Shown here: positions 7,310 to 11,770 of the stretch, piece after piece
How positions within the stretch are numbered: position 1 is the first letter of the stretch
Layout: each line of letters opens with the position of its first letter
Source: Ekhidna sp.
GTDB taxonomy: Bacteria > Bacteroidota > Bacteroidia > Cytophagales > Cyclobacteriaceae
Reading direction: 5' to 3'
NCBI GenBank assembly: GCA_013214445.1
Contig: JABSPG010000079.1
Coordinates: 1-11,770, forward strand
DNA length: 11,770 nucleotides
Made by a program: the position numbers and the translations under genes
Notes under the pieces: generated by a model
The model's database searches: none
What the model was told of the DNA's origin: nothing
The model's input: the letters and a program-made list of their open reading frames with translations, nothing else

Positions 7310-7780
7310 ATGATCTACTACCTTATCTATACAAGCACCCCTACTGAACCCATCACGCAGGAGATGATGGAGAATATTATTGCTGCATCCCAAAAAAGGA
7401 ACTGGAAAAACGGAATCACGGGGATGCTTTTGGGAATAGAGGGAAAATTTCTGCAGTATCTGGAGGGCGGAGAAGAAGAAGTTAACGACACGTTCATAAG
7501 AATATCAAAGGACGCACGTCACAAAAAAATCAACAAATGGGTGGCGGGCTTTTCGACAGAGCGAATATTTTCTGAATGGTCCATGGGGTCATGGATACTT
7601 AGCAACCAAGAATTGGCCCAGCTGACAGCCTCAAAGGATATCAAGGAATTCTTAGATGACCCGGTAAACGAGGCACTACAATCGAAAAAATTCATCGCCA
7701 TGATGAACAATCTACTGCAGACCTGGATCGCACATGAAGCTGAACGTCAAAAAAAAATTAATGACAAGCTGTCCAAATAA
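7310..7780 (+). CDS. BLUF-domain blue-light photoreceptor, short PixD-like, second copy
   Basis: This 156-residue protein is a tandem paralogue of the BLUF protein ending 49 bases upstream. The photocycle residues occupy the same positions: Y7, N31 (RNWKNGITG), Q49 (FLQYLEG), W90 and M92. The ends are conserved best (the first 11 residues and the MMNNLLQTWIAHE tail at 131-143), whereas helix 1 of the domain (about 12-35) and residues 72-86 vary most. The conserved tail suggests that both copies dock on the same partner or form mixed oligomers; the variable patches could tune light response. A T-run (7272-7278) in the 49-base gap lacks a GC-rich hairpin, so read-through from the first copy is likely. 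No output domain is fused. Family certain, signalling target unknown. Confidence 0.95.
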   Translation: MIYYLIYTSTPTEPITQEMMENIIAASQKRNWKNGITGMLLGIEGKFLQYLEGGEEEVNDTFIRISKDARHKKINKWVAGFSTERIFSEWSMGSWILSNQELAQLTASKDIKEFLDDPVNEALQSKKFIAMMNNLLQTWIAHEAERQKKINDKLSK

Positions 7781-7787
7781 TGGTGTG

Positions 7788-7892
7788 ATGAGCGTCATAT
7801 CAGAAAAAGAAAAGCTTGCCACACTACTCCTATTTGTCTCTGAAGAGTCCTCACAGGATACCAATTCTTTCACACAACTGCTAGGGTTTTAG
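7788..7892 (+). CDS. Possible 34-residue small protein downstream of BLUF pair
   Basis: Seven bases after the second BLUF stop, an ATG (7788-7790) opens 34 codons ending in TAG (7890-7892). The product begins MSVISEKEKLATLLLFVSEE and is Ser/Glu-rich with a short hydrophobic LLLF patch, too short for a membrane helix. No ribosome site is evident and I recognise no family. Its position suggests a co-transcribed small protein, but an ORF of this size can arise by chance. It lies in the only sizeable gap (7781-7933) between converging genes. Confidence 0.2.
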   Translation: MSVISEKEKLATLLLFVSEESSQDTNSFTQLLGF

Positions 7893-7933
7893 AAAGGTGA
7901 TGGATTTGGCGGAACCTCCGAAGAAGAATGTAA

Positions 7934-8389
7934 TCACAAATTACCTATTCCGTTGGCCATAAGTGTGGCTAACAAAGGAATAATAGACATGATTACTATT
8001 TCTACGGTAATGATCTTTCTGATCAATGATGCATTGGTTATATGAAGAAATTCTGGAGGATCTTCCTTATACTTCTTTTTGTGCTTGAAGAACCAAATGG
8101 TGGGATAGAGTGAAAGCAAGCCCACCACAATGAACAAAGAAAACTTGGTAAGGAAGATCACATTCTCAGAATAGTACTGCTCCCCTTTACCCAAAAGAAA
8201 CCAGTTGAGCATTCCCGTGGAAACCACGACAATAGCGGCTAATCCGTACAAGCCGTCTATTCTAAGCAACCGCTGCAATTGCTTCCAAGTCAACTCTGAT
8301 TTTACTTGTGTTAATTCCATCACCAAACACACGACGATCACAATGACAAAAAGAATGTGGACATACGTGTTTATTGCCAAATTGAGCAT
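7934..8389 (-). CDS. DUF2214 family membrane protein
   Basis: The 151-residue product has four hydrophobic segments (about 7-26, 47-66, 79-98, 125-147). It carries recognisable DUF2214 landmarks: a helix-1 His (H11) and MEL at 24-26, the RLLRIDGLYG loop with D45 (40-49), and GKGEQYY (67-73) followed by FLTK and a later SLYPT. The family consists of predicted inner-membrane proteins of unknown function; the spaced His/Glu/Asp residues could suggest a cofactor site, but that is speculation. The ATG at 8387-8389 lies 33 bases downstream of the MFS stop in the same direction, so it is probably the last gene of the leftward run. It converges with the BLUF genes. Family call is good. Confidence 0.82.
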   Translation of the reverse strand: MLNLAINTYVHILFVIVIVVCLVMELTQVKSELTWKQLQRLLRIDGLYGLAAIVVVSTGMLNWFLLGKGEQYYSENVIFLTKFSLFIVVGLLSLYPTIWFFKHKKKYKEDPPEFLHITNASLIRKIITVEIVIMSIIPLLATLMANGIGNL

Positions 8390-8422
8390 AATTCCAAGGA
8401 TGTGTTTATTTAGGATACTAAC

Positions 8423-9589
8423 TCATTTCACATACTGTCTAACTAGCGAGAGCACGCCAAATAGCGGGCCCAAAGCTAAGCATAGGAATATGTAACGACC
8501 ATCCATCCGAATGGACAGATAGCTTAACAACTGAATACTGAAAATTGTGATCGTAAAACCAATATTATTCACTAAGGTAAGGGCCGTCCCTTTTAAAGAT
8601 GGATTGGCCCGCTGAGCGACCAGCGAACTAAATAAAGGTGAATCCGCAATAACCACCATCCCCCAAAAGAGGAGAAAAACTAGAAATATCGTAGGGGTAA
8701 GCTGCATTGCAAACGGGGATAACAGGCAGCATACGCCCGAAAGCACAAGGAATGTCCTCGCGGTTCTTTGTGCTCCGTATCTTTCCGAAATGTACCCTCC
8801 AATGAAGCATGCAATGGTGCCCACGGCAATCACCATGAAAGACTGACTTGACAGAAGGTTTAGTTCTTCTCTAGAAGCATCGTTTTGCAACAGCAGGAAT
8901 GGAACAAAAGCCCAAAAGGCATACAGCTCCCACATGTGACCAAAATATCCAAAGGCAGCCGATCGAAAAGAACGATCTTTAAAGACACTTCCTATTTCAG
9001 AGAAATTGGGCTTCAATCCAATCTTTCGGTACGGTCCCTCCCCAACAAAGAGCTTAATCAGGAGTCCACCAATGACCGCTAATCCCGAGGTGATCCAAAC
9101 CACCATTTCCCAGGATACCCCAGCATCAAAACTGGCTACCAAGTGTGGGAAAGCAGTACCTAGCACTAACGCACCTACAAGAAAACTGAGGGCTTTTCCC
9201 AGACCCTTTTCATAGTAGTCTGCAGCAATCTTCATTCCCACAGGATAGATACCTGCCAGAAAAAATCCGGTTAGAAAGCGGAAGGAAAGAACTCCATAAA
9301 AAGAAATATCTAAGACCAAACAAACATTGGACAGAGCTCCCAAAAACGCACTAATGAAGAAAACGGTAGAAGGATTAAAACGATCCGCTATGGTAAAAAT
9401 GGCATAGAAAAGTGTCCCCAAAATGAAACCAAACTGAACTGATGAAGTCATGATACCTACATCCGAGGGAAGAAGGTTGAGCTTGTCTGCCAAATCAGGC
9501 ATTACCGCATTACCGGCGAACCAAAGTGAAGTGCAGAAAAATTGTGCCAGCACAATTGTTGGGAGAATATGTCTTGCAGGAGCACTCAT
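8423..9589 (-). CDS. Major facilitator superfamily transporter
   Basis: The 388-residue protein has the length and spread of hydrophobic segments expected for twelve helices. The loop after helix 2 carries a degenerate MFS motif A (IADRFNP), and the loop between helices 8 and 9 a second copy (GGYISERYGAQR), showing the two six-helix halves. The start is chosen at ATG 9587-9589, which overlaps the TGA of the preceding glycosyltransferase as ATGA; reading four codons further upstream would need a TTG start and a longer overlap. The 4-base overlap implies translational coupling, so the carrier probably moves a product or precursor of the glycosyltransferases. Substrate and direction cannot be read from sequence. 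DUF2214 follows after 33 bases. Confidence 0.9.
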   Translation of the reverse strand: MSAPARHILPTIVLAQFFCTSLWFAGNAVMPDLADKLNLLPSDVGIMTSSVQFGFILGTLFYAIFTIADRFNPSTVFFISAFLGALSNVCLVLDISFYGVLSFRFLTGFFLAGIYPVGMKIAADYYEKGLGKALSFLVGALVLGTAFPHLVASFDAGVSWEMVVWITSGLAVIGGLLIKLFVGEGPYRKIGLKPNFSEIGSVFKDRSFRSAAFGYFGHMWELYAFWAFVPFLLLQNDASREELNLLSSQSFMVIAVGTIACFIGGYISERYGAQRTARTFLVLSGVCCLLSPFAMQLTPTIFLVFLLFWGMVVIADSPLFSSLVAQRANPSLKGTALTLVNNIGFTITIFSIQLLSYLSIRMDGRYIFLCLALGPLFGVLSLVRQYVK

Positions 9590-10596
9590 GCAAAAAACCA
9601 AAAGTCTGAAACCGGTTGCTTGCCCCAGTCCTGAAGCTGTTTTCTTATACTGATCTTGTCTTCCGGTGAAGTCACCACAATGATTATTTGGGGATTTTGC
9701 AAAGAAGGGACTACATCGAAATGCTCCATCTTAATACCATAAACATCCTTTCCAATCTTGCGCTCATTGTCACAGACCCAATGAAAGGTATCCTCCTCCT
9801 CAAGAAGCAGTTTTGCCAGATCCTTACCATTCCTGCCAGCACCCCAAAGCAGAAGAGGTCGATCTCTGTCTCGATCTATCTGATAGAAGTAGCGAAGCTT
9901 CATTCCAAAGTATCGATTGTCTTTGTACTCTTCCCAAGTTCTTGAGATTCGGTCAGATCGATCCCGCCAGTAGTGAAGTATTTTGTCCAAACCATGGACC
10001 TGCAATCCATTCTTGTAGAACCTGAAGCAGAGATCATAATCCTCCGGATACACTTCAGGATTGAAGCCGTCCACTGCATCAAAATCATCTTTGTGAATAA
10101 TCCAGCAGTGAGATGGAATAACACACTCCTGATAGATTTCCTGATAGTGTCGCTCTTCTTTAGCTACCGAATTGAGCCACTCTTCATATCTGCGAAACCC
10201 ATCACCTACCTCCCCTTTTTCCACAAAATGTTCCGTACCGCCAGCAACAATATGACCTTTTCCATATTTCAGCCATTCCCGCACCAACACCTCCAACTTG
10301 TCATCTGGCATGTAATCATCCGAGTCCATTCTATTGATCAGCGCTCCCTTGGCTTGCGCATAGCCTTCCTTTAGGGTTGGAATTAGTTTCTCTCTTTCAC
10401 TATCAAACACTCTGATCCGATCATCCTTGTCTGCATACCATCTTAGTATATCCGGTGTTCGATCTGAAGAATGATCATTAATGGCAATGAGTTCCCAGTT
10501 TTTATAGCTCTGTCGGATCACAGAATCGATGCACTTCGGCAGGTATGATGCTGTGTCTTTTGCTGCCAATATGATTGAAACAAGCGGTTGATCCAT
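9586..10596 (-). CDS. Family 2 glycosyltransferase with C-terminal Rossmann-like domain
   Basis: Of 336 residues, about 1-235 form a GT-A glycosyltransferase: the N-terminal strand VSIILAAKD, NDHSSD (40-45) for nucleotide binding, the metal-binding DSDD at 91-94, and an acceptor/catalytic EDYD at 185-188. After a charged linker (RDRDRDR), residues about 247-336 form a second nucleotide-binding-like unit beginning LLLWGAGRNGKDLAKLL (GxGxxG at 252-257), then VCDNERKIGKDVYG, then IIIVVTS. It resembles the N-terminal Rossmann half of PglD-like sugar acetyltransferases and is found behind some bacterial glycosyltransferases; its role is not clear. The enzyme is predicted to be cytoplasmic and to transfer a sugar from a nucleotide donor. 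Its ATG directly abuts the TAA of the upstream glycosyltransferase (TAAATG) and its TGA overlaps the MFS start, so the three are translationally coupled. Confidence 0.9.
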   Translation of the reverse strand: MDQPLVSIILAAKDTASYLPKCIDSVIRQSYKNWELIAINDHSSDRTPDILRWYADKDDRIRVFDSEREKLIPTLKEGYAQAKGALINRMDSDDYMPDDKLEVLVREWLKYGKGHIVAGGTEHFVEKGEVGDGFRRYEEWLNSVAKEERHYQEIYQECVIPSHCWIIHKDDFDAVDGFNPEVYPEDYDLCFRFYKNGLQVHGLDKILHYWRDRSDRISRTWEEYKDNRYFGMKLRYFYQIDRDRDRPLLLWGAGRNGKDLAKLLLEEEDTFHWVCDNERKIGKDVYGIKMEHFDVVPSLQNPQIIIVVTSPEDKISIRKQLQDWGKQPVSDFWFFA

Positions 10597-11313
10597 TTAC
10601 TCCTTTAGGTTTTTGCTCCAGTATAGATGTGCATATCGATCTACTGGGAGTCCTAAATTAAAACGAATAAACATATTGATGTCAAACCAGGCAACTTTGA
10701 AGGGGCCATGGTCTACAAATCGTCTGGGAGAAGTCTCAATCTTTGATTTGATCAGGGCAAGATGACCTTTCTTAGAGAGCGCTTTGCATAGATATGCTGC
10801 CTCCATCAACAATTTATGAGGTACACCTCCGATGGCCTGTAATACCGACCGCCTCGCAAAAATGGCTTGATCTCCGTAAAAGGTTTTGTCCAAGCGATAT
10901 CGAATTCTGTTGACTAGGGTAAATGCTTGCAGCTTCCAATCCGGATTTTCAAATGAAAATTCGAATGCCCCTCCTACAACGCGTGAATCTTCCATCTTCT
11001 CCAAGATCAAGAGATCAAAATGATGAGGCAGTCTGGTGTCGGCATCCAAGAACAAGACAATGTCAGCGCAGGCCTTTTTGAAGCCGAAATTCAGACTTTC
11101 GTACTTCTTCATGGAAAACTCCGGCTTATCGAAAGACTGTACGGATAGCTCTGAAACGACATCCAAGGTTCCATCGGTACTCCCTGCGTCTACTACTATG
11201 ATTTCAAGCAAATCACGATCTGCAGCCATACTTGTGGTATGCTCGATGATTGCCGCAATGCTTTCCTCTTCATTGAGAGTTGGGATGATCACCGAAATCA
11301 CAGGCTTATTCAC
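10597..11313 (-). CDS. TIGR04283-like family 2 glycosyltransferase
   Basis: The 238-residue protein begins ISVIIPTLNEEESI and has VDAGSTDGT (41-49), LDADT (89-93, metal site), GGAFEF (114-119), YGDQAIF (146-152), IGGVP (161-165) and TSPRR (194-198). Order and spacing match the TIGR04283 group, named for arsenosugar biosynthesis because some members sit beside arsenic genes. Deviations are visible: the usual HADT is DADT, the usual MED is MEA (170-172), and the GRAxQMN-like segment is KKYESLN (69-75). No ArsM-like or radical-SAM partner is in the window, so the arsenosugar label is not justified here. The start is a GTG (11311-11313), two bases after the DUF4260 stop. It should act in the cytoplasm with the coupled second glycosyltransferase. 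Family likely, donor and acceptor unknown. Confidence 0.82.
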   Translation of the reverse strand: MNKPVISVIIPTLNEEESIAAIIEHTTSMAADRDLLEIIVVDAGSTDGTLDVVSELSVQSFDKPEFSMKKYESLNFGFKKACADIVLFLDADTRLPHHFDLLILEKMEDSRVVGGAFEFSFENPDWKLQAFTLVNRIRYRLDKTFYGDQAIFARRSVLQAIGGVPHKLLMEAAYLCKALSKKGHLALIKSKIETSPRRFVDHGPFKVAWFDINMFIRFNLGLPVDRYAHLYWSKNLKE

Positions 11314-11315
11314 TC

Positions 11316-11660
11316 TTACAGTTTGCCTAAATGCGTATGCTTAAACCCTTCACTAAACTTCAACCCATACCCTAAGATGCGATCCATGCTGGCATGGCCA
11401 AAGAGAATGACACCTGCTAGCTGTAAATCTTGAAGACCTAACCGCATCCCTAAGATGCCAATGATGATGGCAATTCCCTTGTGATGAAAAAGGTTGTATG
11501 ACATGGCCCCCACTCTTGCATTCATAGCATATCCGATCATTCCTATGTCTGGCACAAGAATCCAAACCAGATACACCCACCACTCGTATTCAAGAAAGGA
11601 AAAGAGAAAGATTGATAGAAGGAACATAGCCAGTTCCTCAGTTTTGATGAGCGTTTTCAT
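11316..11660 (-). CDS. DUF4260 family membrane protein
   Basis: The 114-residue protein has three to four hydrophobic segments (about 10-36, 60-76, 79-90). It shows the DUF4260 landmarks: TEEL at 7-10, VPDIGMIGY (36-44), ARVGAMSYNLFHH (48-60), GHASMDRILGYG (88-99) and the end FKHTHLG (106-112). Conserved His, Asp and Tyr/Asn at helix ends suggest a polar site within the membrane, but the family has no known function. The ATG at 11658-11660 lies 25 bases after the stop of the edge-cut gene, and its TAA is two bases from the GTG of the first glycosyltransferase. It is thus inside the leftward run, though the link to glycosylation may be only positional. Confidence 0.88.
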   Translation of the reverse strand: MKTLIKTEELAMFLLSIFLFSFLEYEWWVYLVWILVPDIGMIGYAMNARVGAMSYNLFHHKGIAIIIGILGMRLGLQDLQLAGVILFGHASMDRILGYGLKFSEGFKHTHLGKL

Positions 11661-11685
11661 ATGCTGTAAGAAGTATCCGAAGATA

Positions 11686-11770
11686 CTATTTACCGAACAT
11701 CTTCACCAGTGCTTGTTCTCGGAATTCAAAAATCCCCTTCAGTTGTCTCTTTACAAAAAGCTTTTGGGCA
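11686..11770 (-). CDS. C-terminal end of an edge-cut gene, possibly SRPBCC-type
   Basis: Reading leftward from the right edge, one frame is open for 27 residues and ends with TAG at 11686-11688. The tail reads GIFEFREQALVKMFGK, resembling the C-terminal helix (IFxYRxxxLxxxFG) of ligand-binding SRPBCC/START-like proteins of Bacteroidota. The fragment is too short for proof. Its stop lies 25 bases before the DUF4260 start, same direction, so it probably belongs to the same transcript. Confidence 0.4.
   Translation of the reverse strand, partial: AQKLFVKRQLKGIFEFREQALVKMFGK

Noticed and set aside
7910..7920. Hairpin CGGA-ACC-TCCG between the BLUF and DUF2214 genes as a terminator
   Set aside because: The stem is only four base pairs with no following T-run on either strand.
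9590..9601. Upstream TTG start for the MFS transporter
   Set aside because: It would use a non-ATG codon and a 16-base overlap, whereas the ATG at 9587-9589 forms a standard ATGA overlap with the upstream stop and leaves a normal MFS N-terminus.
9973..10374. 133-codon open frame on the plus strand across the second glycosyltransferase
   Set aside because: It is opposite conserved DSDD and EDYD motifs of a clear gene and reads as low-information sequence.
10597..11313. Naming the first glycosyltransferase an arsenosugar biosynthesis enzyme
   Set aside because: Family resemblance alone does not show function; no arsenic methyltransferase or radical-SAM gene is visible and several signature positions differ.
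1..11770. Mobile element, phage, CRISPR, tRNA or rRNA content
   Set aside because: No transposase, integrase, terminal inverted repeats, regularly spaced repeats or structured RNA were recognised on either strand; the only direct repeats are the short pair at 2370-2418.

Overview
The window reads as a chromosomal segment of a Bacteroidota bacterium, most likely order Cytophagales. The strongest pointers are a PadR regulator directly followed by a roughly 870-residue double-FtsX permease with an N-terminal permease prefix domain (a pairing amplified in that order), the general lack of strong Shine-Dalgarno sequences, moderate GC content, and Bacteroidota-type versions of DUF4260, DUF3817 and DUF2214 proteins. 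Genus cannot be fixed from the sequence. I see no rRNA, tRNA, CRISPR, insertion sequence or phage gene. Coding density is high: no gene-free stretch exceeds 300 bases, and the largest gap (about 150 bases, 7781-7933) holds at most one tiny ORF.

Layout. (1) 1-963 (+): C-terminal two thirds of a flavin-containing monooxygenase, cut by the left edge. (2) 1016-2311 (-): a compact run transcribed leftward: DsbA-family (COG3531-like) oxidoreductase, DUF3817 membrane protein, small two-helix membrane protein. (3) 2312-2433: divergent control region with two 15-bp direct repeats, each centred on a near-palindrome; a good candidate operator for the neighbouring PadR protein. (4) 2434-5393 (+): PadR regulator and MacB/FtsX-type ABC permease; no ATPase gene is present. 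(5) 5409-6727 (-): a tightly coupled pair, a membrane-anchored transglutaminase-like cysteine protein followed 2 bases later by a four-helix DUF350 membrane protein. (6) 6802-7780 (+): two tandem short BLUF blue-light photoreceptors, divergent from the transglutaminase/DUF350 pair, with a possible 34-codon ORF after them. (7) 7934-11770 (-): a leftward run of six genes with gaps of 25, 2 and 0 bases, a 4-base overlap, then 33 bases: the tail of an edge-cut gene (perhaps SRPBCC), DUF4260, a TIGR04283-like glycosyltransferase, a family 2 glycosyltransferase with an extra C-terminal Rossmann-like domain, an MFS transporter, and DUF2214.

How the genes may work together. The two coupled glycosyltransferases and the MFS carrier probably act on one glycoconjugate or small glycosylated metabolite and its transport. 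The PadR/permease pair is a self-regulated envelope transport or stress unit. The most unusual neighbourhood is 5409-7892: a predicted extracytoplasmic transglutaminase-like enzyme and DUF350 partner sharing a 74-base divergent intergenic region with two duplicated blue-light sensors. A functional link between light sensing and that envelope module is inference only. Two start sites were moved from the longest possible reading: the DsbA-like protein to ATG at 2311 and the MFS transporter to ATG at 9589.
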